A stretch of 64,000 nt of DNA from NCBI GenBank assembly GCA_937930635.1, contig CALHCF010000015.1, positions 1 through 64,000 on the forward strand. The letters are read 5' to 3'. The stretch's first letter is position 1. Every line of letters starts with the position of its first letter. Below are positions 54,110-62,782 of this stretch, one piece after another. Under the pieces are notes generated by a model. That model was not told where the DNA came from, did not search any database, and saw nothing but the letters and a program-made list of their open reading frames with translations. Both the position numbers and the translations under genes were made by a program. This DNA is from an uncultured Rhizobiaceae group bacterium. Lineage in GTDB: Bacteria; Pseudomonadota; Alphaproteobacteria; Rhizobiales; Rhizobiaceae.

Positions 54110-54159
54110 CACTCTCCCCGGGAGAGAGTGGCTGGTTCTCTTTGCGACCAGGGAGAGAG
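54110..54159 (+). promoter_or_regulatory. Repeat-bearing leader before asd
   Basis: CACTCTC (54110-54116) pairs with GAGAGTG (54124-54130). A 9-bp direct repeat GGGAGAGAG occurs at 54120-54128 and 54151-54159, the second copy overlapping the ribosome binding site of asd, so CTCTCCC (54112-54118) could also cover it. This allows two exclusive pairings; no lysine riboswitch core was recognised. Confidence 0.3.
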
Positions 54160-54173
54160 GAGCAAAAATTATC

Positions 54174-55205
54174 ATGGGTTATCGAATTGCTATCGTTGGA
54201 GCCACTGGAAATGTGGGCCGTGAAGTTCTGACCATCCTTGCCGAACGGGGATTTCCCGCCGATGAGGTTGTGCCACTGGCCTCGCGTCGGTCACAGGGTA
54301 CAGAGATTTCCTTTGGTGATAAAGTGCTGAAAGTACGTTCACTCGATGCCCATGATTTTGGTGAGACGGATATCGCGATCATGTCGGCAGGCGGTTCAAT
54401 TTCTACGGAATGGGCGCCGAAGATCGCCGCCAAGGGGTGTGTTGTCATCGATAACTCTTCGGCGTGGCGCTATGACCCTGACGTGCCTTTGATTGTTCCG
54501 GAGGTCAATGCGGATGCGGTGGAAGGTTTCCGCAAGAAGAACATTATTGCCAACCCTAACTGCTCTACTGCGCAACTGGTTGTCGCGCTCAAGCCATTGC
54601 ACGACAAGGCAACCATTAAACGGGCGGTTGTCTCTACCTATCAGTCGGTTTCCGGCGGCGGCAAGGACGCGATGGATGAGCTGTTCAATCAGACCCGCGC
54701 CGTCTTTGTGGCTGATCCTATCGAACCGGAAAAATTCACCAAACGCATTGCCTTCAATTGCATTCCCCATATCGACGCCTTCATGGATTCCGGCGATACG
54801 AAAGAGGAATGGAAAGTTAATGCGGAAACCAAGAAAATTCTCGACCCGAAAATCAAGGTGACCTGTACGGCGGTTCGGGTGCCTGTTTTCGTTTCCCATT
54901 CCGAGGCCGTGAACCTGGAATTTGAGAATGAACTGTCAGCAGACGAAGCGCGCGAAATTTTGCGTCAGTCCCCCGGCTGCCTGGTCGTCGATAAGCGCGA
55001 GGATGGTGGATACGTCACGCCTTACGAGGCTGCTGGCGAAGATGCCACCTATATCTCGCGCATTCGCGAAGACCCAACAGTCGATAACGGCCTCAATATT
55101 TGGGTGGTTTCAGATAACCTGCGCAAGGGCGCGGCACTCAACACGGTTCAGATCGCCGAATTGCTGGTCAACCGTGGTTTGCTGGACAAACGTCAGGCAG
55201 CTTAA
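54174..55205 (+). CDS. asd: Aspartate-semialdehyde dehydrogenase
   Basis: A 343-residue enzyme that reduces aspartyl phosphate to aspartate semialdehyde, leading to lysine, methionine, threonine and diaminopimelate. IVGATGNVGREVLTILAERG binds NADP, the catalytic Cys is in IANPNCSTAQLVVAL, and GGGKDAMDELFNQT and RVPVFVSHSEAVN are family regions. A strong ribosome binding site AGAGAGGAG precedes the ATG. Confidence 0.96.
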   Translation: MGYRIAIVGATGNVGREVLTILAERGFPADEVVPLASRRSQGTEISFGDKVLKVRSLDAHDFGETDIAIMSAGGSISTEWAPKIAAKGCVVIDNSSAWRYDPDVPLIVPEVNADAVEGFRKKNIIANPNCSTAQLVVALKPLHDKATIKRAVVSTYQSVSGGGKDAMDELFNQTRAVFVADPIEPEKFTKRIAFNCIPHIDAFMDSGDTKEEWKVNAETKKILDPKIKVTCTAVRVPVFVSHSEAVNLEFENELSADEAREILRQSPGCLVVDKREDGGYVTPYEAAGEDATYISRIREDPTVDNGLNIWVVSDNLRKGAALNTVQIAELLVNRGLLDKRQAA

Positions 55206-55232
55206 GGGCAGAACCCGACAATTTGAGATAAC

Positions 55233-55265
55233 CGGTTAGGCGGCAACCACACAGTCGCCTAACCG
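55233..55265. terminator. Perfect 10-bp hairpin between asd and the small ORF
   Basis: CGGTTAGGCG (55233-55242) pairs exactly with CGCCTAACCG (55256-55265) around a 13-nt loop. It lies between the convergent asd and 32-residue ORF; the stop codon of the latter is in the second arm. No T-run follows on either strand. Confidence 0.6.
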
Positions 55266-55357
55266 AACGAATAGGCAATCACTGCAAGAATTGCACACAG
55301 GATTAGGCCCACAAAAAAGCAGGTCCAGACATTCTCCCGGTAGTCTGTTTCAGCCAT
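55259..55357 (-). CDS. Small membrane protein, 32 residues
   Basis: An ATG-to-TAG frame of 33 codons, not found by ordinary size cut-offs. It begins MAETDYRENVW and continues into an uninterrupted hydrophobic stretch (TCFFVGLILCAILAVIAYSF), one predicted transmembrane helix with two cysteines. AAAGGAG sits 8 nt before the ATG, a near-ideal ribosome binding site, and a perfect hairpin covers its stop codon. These points make it a likely real gene. Function is unknown. Confidence 0.65.
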   Translation of the reverse strand: MAETDYRENVWTCFFVGLILCAILAVIAYSFG

Positions 55358-55387
55358 AATCTACTCCTTTCATGGTCAAAGACACAC

Positions 55388-55831
55388 TTATGCGCCGCCG
55401 ACCTTCTCCGTAAAGTTGGTGAAAAACTGATTGGCCATTTTTTTGGCAGTTGAATCGATCAGGCGCGACCCCAGTTGGGCAATTTTCCCGCCAACCTTAG
55501 CATCGACCGTGTAGTCAAGCTGCGTCCCACCATCAACTTCGGTCAGTTTGACGTCTGCTCCTCCCTTGGCGAAGCCTGCAATACCGCCCTTTCCTTCACC
55601 GGAAATAGTGTAACTCTCTGGTGGATTGAGATTTTCGAGAGTGACTTCGCCCCTGAACTTGGCTTTTACCGGCCCGACCTTAGCAACAACCGTCGCAGAC
55701 ATTTGCGTTTCTGACTGCATGTCCAGTTCTTCGCAGCCTGGAATACACGCGCGCAGCATATCGGGGTTGTTGAGCGCCTCCCATACAGTCTGACGATCTG
55801 CTGGGATGAGGTGGCTGCCGTTCATTTCCAT
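55388..55831 (-). CDS. CoxG-family (SRPBCC) protein
   Basis: A 147-residue SRPBCC-fold protein of the carbon monoxide dehydrogenase subunit G family. IPADRQTVWEALNNPDMLRA, CIPGCEELD, the VKAKFRGEVTLENLN strand and GGKIAQLGSRLIDSTAKKM are typical. CoxG anchors CO dehydrogenase to the membrane in CO oxidisers, but no coxMSL genes are present here, so this is an orphan member of unknown role. The start at 55831 matches family N-termini. Confidence 0.85.
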   Translation of the reverse strand: MEMNGSHLIPADRQTVWEALNNPDMLRACIPGCEELDMQSETQMSATVVAKVGPVKAKFRGEVTLENLNPPESYTISGEGKGGIAGFAKGGADVKLTEVDGGTQLDYTVDAKVGGKIAQLGSRLIDSTAKKMANQFFTNFTEKVGGA

Positions 55832-55946
55832 GTCTTGCGATACTCCGCTTGCCAATCAATATTTTTGCAATTCGTCCCTAAGTAGCAGCCGCCACAAACA
55901 CCAACAAGGGGCTTGCGCCGGCCTGCGGAACCTCTAAAGCGAAGTC

Positions 55947-57032
55947 ATGGCGAAACCGAAGTATAAACGCGAGCGCAAGAAGGCCCCTCCGTCGCGGAGC
56001 AAATCTGCCCGAAAGCCTGCTGCTGCGCCTGTGCCGGCGAAGCCATCAACGGTGGAAAAAGCACCGCTATTGCCGCCGCGCAAACGTCATAGAGGTGAAC
56101 GTTTGCCGGGAAGCGCCGGAATGGTGCTGGAGTCACTGCCCTCCCGGGACTATGCATTGCTCGACAGCGGCAACGGCGAAAAGCTTGAACGTTATGGCGC
56201 GCTGACTGTGCGCAGGCCAGAGGCGCAGGCTCTGTGGCTGCCTTCATTGCCCACTTCGGCCTGGGACAATGCAGATGCCATATTCACTGGCGATACTGAT
56301 GAGGAGGGGCAGGGACGTTGGCGTATGCCGAAGGGACCGCTGGAGGAAACCTGGCCACTCATGTTCGACGACCTCGCCTATCTTGGCCGTTTCACCTCAT
56401 TTCGTCACACCGGCGTTTTCCCGGAACAGGCCGCCCACTGGTATGCCCTGCAAAACGTTATCCGGGCCGCATCCCGGTCATTTGACCGTCCGGTTCGCGT
56501 GCTTAATCTGTTTGGCTATACAGGTCTCGCCTCGCTGGTTGCTGTTCGTGCGGGTGCGGAAGTAACCCATGTTGATGCATCAAAGAAGGCGATTGGTTGG
56601 GCGCGAGAAAATCAGCGAGTTGCGGGTCTGGAAGACAAGCCGGTCCGTTGGATTTGCGATGATGCGGTCAAGTTTTGTGCCCGGGAAGAACGTCGCGGCC
56701 AGACCTATGATATTATCCTGCTCGATCCGCCAGCTTACGGGCGTGGCCCCAAAGGCGAGGTCTGGCAGCTCTTTGACCACCTGGCTCACATGCTCGATCT
56801 TGTGCGCAGCCTTCAAAGCGACAGGCCGCTGATGACAGTACTGACCTCGTATGCCATTCGTGCCTCTCACTTCACCTTGCATGAACTGATGCAGGAGGTC
56901 TTTGCCGGTATGAACGGTCGTCTGGAGTCCGGAGAGTTGATCCTGCGCCAGGAAGCTGAGGCGCATGGCACGGGACGTGCTCTGTCCACTTCCATGTTCT
57001 CACGGTTCGTGTCGATGGAAGCGGAATTATGA
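55947..57032 (+). CDS. Class I SAM-dependent rRNA methyltransferase (RlmI/RlmK-like)
   Basis: A 361-residue protein. The first 50 residues are a Lys/Arg/Pro/Ala-rich basic tail. The methyltransferase core has the SAM site VLNLFGYTGLASLVAVRAGAE, the acidic HVDASKKAIGWA, and LLDPPAYGRGPKGE, the DPP-containing catalytic motif of the RlmI/K group. Its stop overlaps the start of the next gene by 4 bp. The exact base modified cannot be given. Confidence 0.88.
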   Translation: MAKPKYKRERKKAPPSRSKSARKPAAAPVPAKPSTVEKAPLLPPRKRHRGERLPGSAGMVLESLPSRDYALLDSGNGEKLERYGALTVRRPEAQALWLPSLPTSAWDNADAIFTGDTDEEGQGRWRMPKGPLEETWPLMFDDLAYLGRFTSFRHTGVFPEQAAHWYALQNVIRAASRSFDRPVRVLNLFGYTGLASLVAVRAGAEVTHVDASKKAIGWARENQRVAGLEDKPVRWICDDAVKFCAREERRGQTYDIILLDPPAYGRGPKGEVWQLFDHLAHMLDLVRSLQSDRPLMTVLTSYAIRASHFTLHELMQEVFAGMNGRLESGELILRQEAEAHGTGRALSTSMFSRFVSMEAEL

Positions 57033-57880
57033 GTGAGGCGGTTTCAAAGCCGGGTCGTGTCGAGGAAATCTCGTCCACAGCCAATCCGCGCATCAAGTCG
57101 ATCAAGGCCCTGGCGATGAAAAAGAACCGGGATCGTGAAAGCGTATTTCTGGTTGAGGGCGAGAAACTGGTCCATGATGCGTTGGCCAGTGGCTGGATAA
57201 TCCGCACGCTGATCTATGCCCGTAAGGCACATGATGATGAACGGCTGGCGCCTCGCGTTGAAAAGCTGGCAACCCAGGTTCGTGCCCGTGGTGGTGACAT
57301 CCTGATAGCAAATGACAAGGTGCTGACCTCGATCACCCGGCGTGACAATGCCCAGGCGATCGTTGCGGTTGTCCAACAGAAGCTTGTAAGCCTCGCAGAT
57401 AAAATAACACCTGCCAACGAAGTCTGGTTAGGTCTGGATCGGGTTCGTGATCCTGGCAATCTTGGAACCATTATCCGCACGGCCGATGCTTCAGGGGTGA
57501 AAGGCATCTTCCTGGTAGGGGAAACCACGGACCCTTTTGCACTCGAGGCGGTGCGGGCCACAATGGGATCGCTGTTTCATGTTCCATTGATGAAGATCAA
57601 TCCGGCGGATTTTCTGGCAATCATGGAGAGTGTGAAAACAGCGGGCGGGCAGGCTGTTGGAACCCACCTGAAGGGTGCCGTTGACCATCGGGCTATAGAC
57701 TATTCCAACGGTCCTCAGCTTCTTTTAATGGGCAACGAGCAACAGGGATTGCCTGAAGACCTCGCAAAGGCTTGCCATCAGCTTGCTTTGATCGCTATGG
57801 ACGGCGCTGCGGATTCGCTTAATCTCGCGGTCGCCACAGGCATCATGGTGTTTGAGGCGCGCAGACATGCTCTCGGTTAG
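57029..57880 (+). CDS. TrmH/SpoU-family RNA 2'-O-methyltransferase
   Basis: A 283-residue SPOUT enzyme. SANPRIKSIKAL-like start (SSTANPRIKSIKALAMKKNRD) is the substrate-binding L30-like part; motif 1 is RVRDPGNLGTIIRTADASGV, motif 2 LLMGNEQQGLP, and motif 3 DGAADSLNLAVATGIMVFE. It is translationally coupled to the preceding methyltransferase gene (ATGA) and followed by lspA. Confidence 0.92.
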   Translation: MSEAVSKPGRVEEISSTANPRIKSIKALAMKKNRDRESVFLVEGEKLVHDALASGWIIRTLIYARKAHDDERLAPRVEKLATQVRARGGDILIANDKVLTSITRRDNAQAIVAVVQQKLVSLADKITPANEVWLGLDRVRDPGNLGTIIRTADASGVKGIFLVGETTDPFALEAVRATMGSLFHVPLMKINPADFLAIMESVKTAGGQAVGTHLKGAVDHRAIDYSNGPQLLLMGNEQQGLPEDLAKACHQLALIAMDGAADSLNLAVATGIMVFEARRHALG

Positions 57881-57901
57881 GGCGACAGGGAAGGAAACAA
57901 C

Positions 57902-58405
57902 TTGAAACCGTTTCGGTTGAAATCAACACTCTTCCTCATCGTCTTTGTCCTGGTGGCGGTTGACCAGTTGACGAAGTGGTGGGTCGAAACCCGGCTGCCC
58001 TTTGAAGAACACGTGGGGGTCGTGCCTTTTTTTGCCCTGTACCGGACCTACAATACCGGCATCGCCTTTTCGATGCTCGACTGGATGGGAAGCAACGGAC
58101 TTGTGGTGCTGACAGTCCTGATCATCGGATTTCTCATTTATCTGTGGTCGCGGGTTCCGCGTGATCATCAGTTGGCCCACCTTGGATTTGCCTTCGTGAT
58201 GGCTGGGGCCGTTGGAAATCTCATAGATCGGGCGTCACTTGGTTACGTGATCGACTTTCTCTTGTTTCATACCCAAAATTGGGCGTTTGCAATCTTCAAC
58301 ATGGCTGATGCCTTCATTACACTTGGTGCAATTGCCATCATTATCGACGAAATTTTCTCCTTGAAAGGTGGCCCTTCCGCCACCGACACTCAAAAACACA
58401 CGTAA
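57902..58405 (+). CDS. lspA: Lipoprotein signal peptidase
   Basis: A 167-residue inner-membrane aspartic protease with four helices that removes signal peptides from prolipoproteins. VDQLTKWWVE, the first catalytic Asp in AGAVGNLIDRASLGYVIDF and the second in FNMADAFITLGA fit the LspA blocks. The start is TTG at 57902, preceded by GGAAGGAAA; no ATG fits the family N-terminus, so a TTG start is inferred. Confidence 0.95.
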   Translation: MKPFRLKSTLFLIVFVLVAVDQLTKWWVETRLPFEEHVGVVPFFALYRTYNTGIAFSMLDWMGSNGLVVLTVLIIGFLIYLWSRVPRDHQLAHLGFAFVMAGAVGNLIDRASLGYVIDFLLFHTQNWAFAIFNMADAFITLGAIAIIIDEIFSLKGGPSATDTQKHT

Positions 58406-58415
58406 GGAATCCTGC

Positions 58416-59402
58416 ATGTCATCCTTCAAGGCCATTCTTATTTCCCGTGATGCGGACAAGAACCAGTCTGTCGCCGTCACAGAAGTAAAAGACGAAAACC
58501 TGATGGAAGGCGACGTGACTGTCGCTGTTGAGGCAACCACCGTCAATTACAAGGATGGGCTTGCGATTACCGGCAAATCACCGGTGGTCCGCCATTGGCC
58601 CATGATTCCCGGTGTAGACCTCGCCGGCACAGTGCTGGAATCCGGTCATAAGGACTTTTCAGCCGGTGACAGCGTTATTTTGAACGGTTTCGGTGTTGGT
58701 GAGACGCATTGGGGTGCCTATGCAGAAAAGGCACGTGTCAGCGGAGACTGGTTGATCAAACGTCCTGATGGTATTTCGGCAAAACAGGCCATGGCCATAG
58801 GCACTGCTGGCTATACGGCCATGTTGTGTGTGATGGCGCTGGAAAGTCATGACATCACACCCGACCGTGGCCCAATTGCAGTAACCGGAGCCAATGGTGG
58901 TGTTGGATCAGTTGCCATCTCAATTCTATCTAAGCTGGGCTACGACGTTATTGCTTTTACCGGGCGAATGAACGAGGCGGAGTTCCTCAAAAGTCTGGGA
59001 GCCAGTGAAGTGCTCGACCGCAGTGAGTTGTCGCAAGAGGGGCGCCCGCTGGGCAAGGAACGTTGGGCTGGTGCTGTTGATGCGGTGGGGTCCTTCACCC
59101 TGGCCAACATCCTGGCGCAAACCAAATATGGTGGCGCTGTTGCCGCTTGCGGTCTGGCTCAGGGGTTTGATTTACCAACCACGGTCATGCCGTTTATTCT
59201 GCGGGGCGTCAGTCTTCTTGGTGTGGATAGTGTGATGGCTCCACTTTCTGTGCGCAAAGAGGCGTGGTCGCGTCTGGAAACCGATCTGGACATGGGCAAG
59301 CTTGAAAAGCTGACCACAGAAATCGGATTTGATGACCTCATCTCCTCGGCGCATGACATCATCGATGGCAAAATTCGCGGCCGTGTCGTCGCGGTTATCT
59401 AG
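58416..59402 (+). CDS. acuI: Acrylyl-CoA reductase (NADPH), MDR family
   Basis: A 328-residue zinc-free medium-chain reductase of the AcuI/YhdH group. VNYKDGLAITGKSPVVR, MIPGVDLAGTV, LNGFGVGETHWGAYAEKARV, MAIGTAGYTAML and VDSVMAPLSVRKEAW match AcuI throughout. It reduces acryloyl-CoA to propionyl-CoA, useful for DMSP/acrylate and 3-hydroxypropionate use and for detoxification. The ATG at 58416 follows AAGGAA 10 bp after lspA. Confidence 0.9.
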   Translation: MSSFKAILISRDADKNQSVAVTEVKDENLMEGDVTVAVEATTVNYKDGLAITGKSPVVRHWPMIPGVDLAGTVLESGHKDFSAGDSVILNGFGVGETHWGAYAEKARVSGDWLIKRPDGISAKQAMAIGTAGYTAMLCVMALESHDITPDRGPIAVTGANGGVGSVAISILSKLGYDVIAFTGRMNEAEFLKSLGASEVLDRSELSQEGRPLGKERWAGAVDAVGSFTLANILAQTKYGGAVAACGLAQGFDLPTTVMPFILRGVSLLGVDSVMAPLSVRKEAWSRLETDLDMGKLEKLTTEIGFDDLISSAHDIIDGKIRGRVVAVI

Positions 59403-59434
59403 AGCATTATTGATTTACGCCCCCAAAAGGGTTG

Positions 59435-60433
59435 CTACTTGCGGCTGGGCAGCACCCGATCAGGTGGGCGGTGCCCATCAAACAAGGCACGGATATTGAT
59501 AATCACCCGTTCCCCCATTTCCATGCGCCCTTCGATGGTGGCAGACCCCATGTGAGGCAGCATGACCAGTTTGCCCTGTTCGGCAAGGCGCAACATGCGC
59601 GGTGACACGGCTGGTTCGTGCTCAAATACATCCAAAGCGGCCCCGGCAATTGATCCGTTTTCCAGGGCATCGAGCAAGGCATCTTCATTGATGATTTCAC
59701 CACGCGCCGCATTGACGATATAGGCATCGGGCCGCATCAGCTTCAGCCGTCGTTCCGACAGCAAATGATAGGTTGCTGGGGTAAAAGGACAGTTGACTGA
59801 CACCACATCCACCCGCGCCAGCATCTGATCAAGGCTATCCCAATGGGTCGCTTCAAGCTCAGCTTCGAGATCTGGGTGCACCTGTTTTGGGTTGTGATAG
59901 TGAATGGCCATGCCAAAGGCTTTTGCCCTGCGGGCTACAGCCGAGCCGATGCGCCCAAGGCCTACAATACCAAGCCGTTTGCCGGAGATACGGTGTCCCA
60001 GCATCCATGTCGGTGACCAGCCGGACCAGCCATCTGTGCTGGCGAGAACTTTTGCACCTTCAACAAGCCTGCGTGGTACGGCAAGCATCATGGCCATGAT
60101 CATGTCTGCCGTGTCTGTGGATAGGACATTTGGCGTATTGGTGACTGCAATACCTTTTTCGCTCGCTGCTTCCACATCGATATTGTCGGTGCCGTTTCCA
60201 AAATTCGCGATCAGTTTCAGCTGATCGCCCGCCTGTTCAATAACTGCCCGAGTGATTGCGTCTGTTACGGTGGGTACAAGGACATCCGCCGTCTGCACCG
60301 CTGCCACCAGTTGTGGTTGGGTGAGGGGCTTGTCGTCGATATTCAGTTCGGTGTTGAAAAGCTCGCGCATGCGGGTTTCCACCCCATCCGGCAGCTTTCG
60401 CGTCACAACAACATGCGGCCGCTGACCGGTCAT
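59435..60433 (-). CDS. D-2-hydroxyacid dehydrogenase (glyoxylate/hydroxypyruvate reductase-like)
   Basis: A 332-residue NAD(P)H-dependent enzyme. The Rossmann motif is GIVGLGRIGSAVARRAKAFG; the catalytic Arg is in IVNAARGEIINEDAL, Glu in FEHEPAV and His in MLPHMGS. The latter two and overall length favour the D-glycerate dehydrogenase/glyoxylate reductase branch. It reduces glyoxylate or hydroxypyruvate; the exact substrate is unproven. Confidence 0.88.
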   Translation of the reverse strand: MTGQRPHVVVTRKLPDGVETRMRELFNTELNIDDKPLTQPQLVAAVQTADVLVPTVTDAITRAVIEQAGDQLKLIANFGNGTDNIDVEAASEKGIAVTNTPNVLSTDTADMIMAMMLAVPRRLVEGAKVLASTDGWSGWSPTWMLGHRISGKRLGIVGLGRIGSAVARRAKAFGMAIHYHNPKQVHPDLEAELEATHWDSLDQMLARVDVVSVNCPFTPATYHLLSERRLKLMRPDAYIVNAARGEIINEDALLDALENGSIAGAALDVFEHEPAVSPRMLRLAEQGKLVMLPHMGSATIEGRMEMGERVIINIRALFDGHRPPDRVLPSRK

Positions 60434-60675
60434 GCTGTGCAGTTCCTTTTTTGTAAGATTGTCGGTTTCATTGACCGCCTATTGCCCGTTTTCACCTCTC
60501 GCAGGTCAGTTTTACCTCCCATTAACCTTGTCTCTTTGGGGGGATTTAACCGAAATGCGAGACCCTGCTTGAACCGTACCCGCGTTGGTTCGGGACCACT
60601 TTTTTAACAGACACAAGCCGGAACGCAATGGCGGTAATGCCAGGTTCCTTGCTTGGCGGACTAGAGCGGACATTG

Positions 60676-61293
60676 ATGTCAGTTATTCAACAACAACTAT
60701 CGGTCAATCTGGCCTTTTTCAAAAAGGCGATCTTTCTCACAATACTGGTTGCTCTGGGGCTGGCCCTGGGAGCGGCATCTGTTAAAGCTCACGCGGCTGA
60801 CAGCGGTGTGAGTGACGGTCAGAAACGCGGGCGGTCGACAGGCCTGCCAGTTCCCCGCTTCGTGAGCCTGAAGGCGCGGGCGGTCAATCTGCGCGTCGGC
60901 CCGGGCCGCAAATATGCGATTTCCTGGCTCTACAAGAAACGTGGCCTTCCTGTGGAAGTGATTCAGGAGTTTGATCAGTGGCGCCGTATTCGCGATTCTG
61001 AAGGTTCAACCGGCTGGGTTCTTCATTCTTTGTTGTCGAGCAAGCGCACAGCAATCGTTGCTCCATGGGACCGCGCCAACTCAAGCGATACCAACGAAGA
61101 TGCTCTGCTTCTCGATGCTAAAAATGATGCAAGTGATGAAGCAGCCACGGTTGCCCGGCTTCAGGCTGGCCTGCTGGTCAATGTTGAAGAATGTGGTCAG
61201 GGATGGTGCGAAGTGGAAGTTCAAAACACCAAAGCGTGGCTAAAACAGGAATCACTGTGGGGCGTGTATCCCAACGAGCCGCTGGACGGTTAA
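60676..61293 (+). CDS. Exported protein with bacterial SH3 domains
   Basis: A 205-residue protein with a signal peptide or anchor (FKKAIFLTILVALGLALGA) and two SH3b-like domains: ARAVNLRVGPGRKYAISWLYKKRGLPVEV with WVLHSLLS, and a second repeat ending GWCEVEV. Such proteins bind peptidoglycan or act in the envelope. The start at 60676 gives a normal signal peptide; an in-frame ATG at 60628 would add 16 residues. It is divergent from the hydroxyacid dehydrogenase, and the 240-bp gap between holds no recognised gene. Confidence 0.85.
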   Translation: MSVIQQQLSVNLAFFKKAIFLTILVALGLALGAASVKAHAADSGVSDGQKRGRSTGLPVPRFVSLKARAVNLRVGPGRKYAISWLYKKRGLPVEVIQEFDQWRRIRDSEGSTGWVLHSLLSSKRTAIVAPWDRANSSDTNEDALLLDAKNDASDEAATVARLQAGLLVNVEECGQGWCEVEVQNTKAWLKQESLWGVYPNEPLDG

Positions 61294-61321
61294 GGCCACC
61301 GACCCTGCGAGAGCGACCTGA

Positions 61322-61780
61322 CTAGCTCTTCTCGCGCAGACGCACAATCACATCGACACGGGCTATTTCCATACCTTCGGGAGGTTCCGGCAGGTCGGTC
61401 ACGTTGATGTGGGATGCAGGCACATCCACCACCCGGTTTTCATGTTCGATGAAGAAATGATGGTGGTCGCTCGTATTTGTATCGAAATAGGTTTTGGACG
61501 ATTCCACAGCAACCGCGCGCAATAGCCCGGCCTCATTGAACTGATGCAGCGTATTATAAACGGTTGCCAGAGATACCGGCACCCGCGCCAGTACGGCTTC
61601 CTCGTGAAGAGCTTCAGCACAAATATGCCGGTTGCCCTTCGAAAACAGCAGATGGGCAAGAGACAAGCGTTGCCGCGTGGGGCGCAGGCCAGCTTTGCGA
61701 AGACGCTCTCCAAGCTGGGCCGTATCGCAGGCAAAGCCATCAGCTGCCGGTTTTTGCGTGTCTCCTTCAGCGGAAGTCAT
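61322..61780 (-). CDS. irr: Iron response regulator Irr (Fur family)
   Basis: A 152-residue Fur-superfamily regulator. LRPTRQRLSLAHLLFS and VSLATVYNTLHQFNEAGLLR form the winged helix; TSDHHHFFIEHENRVVDV holds the HHH haem/metal-sensing cluster typical of Irr. The N-terminal GCPWHD haem motif of Bradyrhizobium Irr is absent, as in other rhizobia. The ATG at 61780 has AGGGGAAA before it; the frame runs on to 61810. It is divergent from fabA-fabB, the conserved rhizobial arrangement. Irr represses iron-consuming genes when haem is low. Confidence 0.93.
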   Translation of the reverse strand: MTSAEGDTQKPAADGFACDTAQLGERLRKAGLRPTRQRLSLAHLLFSKGNRHICAEALHEEAVLARVPVSLATVYNTLHQFNEAGLLRAVAVESSKTYFDTNTSDHHHFFIEHENRVVDVPASHINVTDLPEPPEGMEIARVDVIVRLREKS

Positions 61781-61810
61781 GTGTAATTTCCCCTGATGAA
61801 AATTCTGCAT

Positions 61811-62161
61811 GTTCTTACCAGCCCAGACTTTACTTCATCGCCGCAGGATGAATTTGTTACTTTCACACCCTTAGAATAGGTCAGGATCGGGTGCCCTGCA
61901 AGCGGTCCACACACATTGATGATCAGCCAGATAACCATGCGTCAAAGACCATGCTGTGGATCAACCTTCCAGACGCGATATTATTATGACGTTTAGGGCT
62001 GAATTGTGGTTGCTCAACGGGCAGAAATTCTCTGTTACCAGCGTATGACCTTCATTTGACCCCAAATCCTCTGCACGTTAAATGCATAGGGTAAGGGCGG
62101 TGCCTAATATGGGCCGCAGAAATTTGGACTGCCGTGGCGTCCGCAAGGGTAAATTCCATTC
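61811..62161. other. Divergent irr-fabA intergenic region
   Basis: About 350 bp without a recognised gene, containing promoters for irr and fabA. A candidate fabA promoter is TTGACC (62056-62061), 17 bp, TAAATG (62079-62084); only the -35 is strong. No clear Irr-box (TTTAGAA-N3-TTCTAAA) was seen, although TTAGAA occurs near 61871. Confidence 0.35.
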
Positions 62162-62671
62162 ATGTTTGAACAAAAGTCCAGTTACTCACACGAAGAAGTG
62201 CTGTCTTGTGGTCGAGGGGAGCTGTTTGGCCCCGGCAACGCACAGCTTCCGCTTCCACCCATGCTGATGTTCGACCGGGTGACAGATACGTCTGAAACCG
62301 GCGGAGAATACGGCAAGGGCTATATTCGGGCAGATTTCAAGATACATAAGGATCTTTGGTTTTTCCCATGCCACTTCCAGGGCGACCCGGTGATGCCCGG
62401 GTGTCTTGGCCTTGACGCAATGTGGCAGCTTACCGGTTTCTACCTTGGCTGGCTGGGTGAACCTGGAAAGGGGCGGGCGCTTTCTACCGGAGAGGTGAAG
62501 TTTTCCGGCATGGTGGATCCCACCGTTGATCTGGTTGAATATGGCATAGACTTCAAGCGCGTCATGCGTGGTCGCTTAATTCTGGGTATTGCTGATGGCT
62601 GGATGAAAGCCGATGGCGAAGTCATCTACACCGCAAAAGACCTGCGTGTCGGGCTATTCAAGGACTCCTGA
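62162..62671 (+). CDS. fabA: 3-hydroxydecanoyl-ACP dehydratase/isomerase FabA
   Basis: A 169-residue enzyme of anaerobic unsaturated fatty acid synthesis. The active-site His is in [20 protein letters not shown], with the Asp in [33 protein letters not shown] and KDLRVGLF are the family ends. It makes the cis-3-decenoyl branch substrate elongated by FabB, encoded 111 bp downstream. Confidence 0.97.
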   Translation: MFEQKSSYSHEEVLSCGRGELFGPGNAQLPLPPMLMFDRVTDTSETGGEYGKGYIRADFKIHKDLWFFPCHFQGDPVMPGCLGLDAMWQLTGFYLGWLGEPGKGRALSTGEVKFSGMVDPTVDLVEYGIDFKRVMRGRLILGIADGWMKADGEVIYTAKDLRVGLFKDS

Positions 62672-62782
62672 TGCCGATTTCGGTTGAAAGCAGTGTACGC
62701 TTCGACCATCTTGTCGCCAGATTCTAGCTTCTCATCTAATATGATCGCAGCTTTTTAGTCCCCAAACACAAAGGGCCTCTTT

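Noticed and set aside
54090-54173. Lysine riboswitch upstream of asd
   Set aside because: The region is only about 80 bp and lacks the lysine-riboswitch core.
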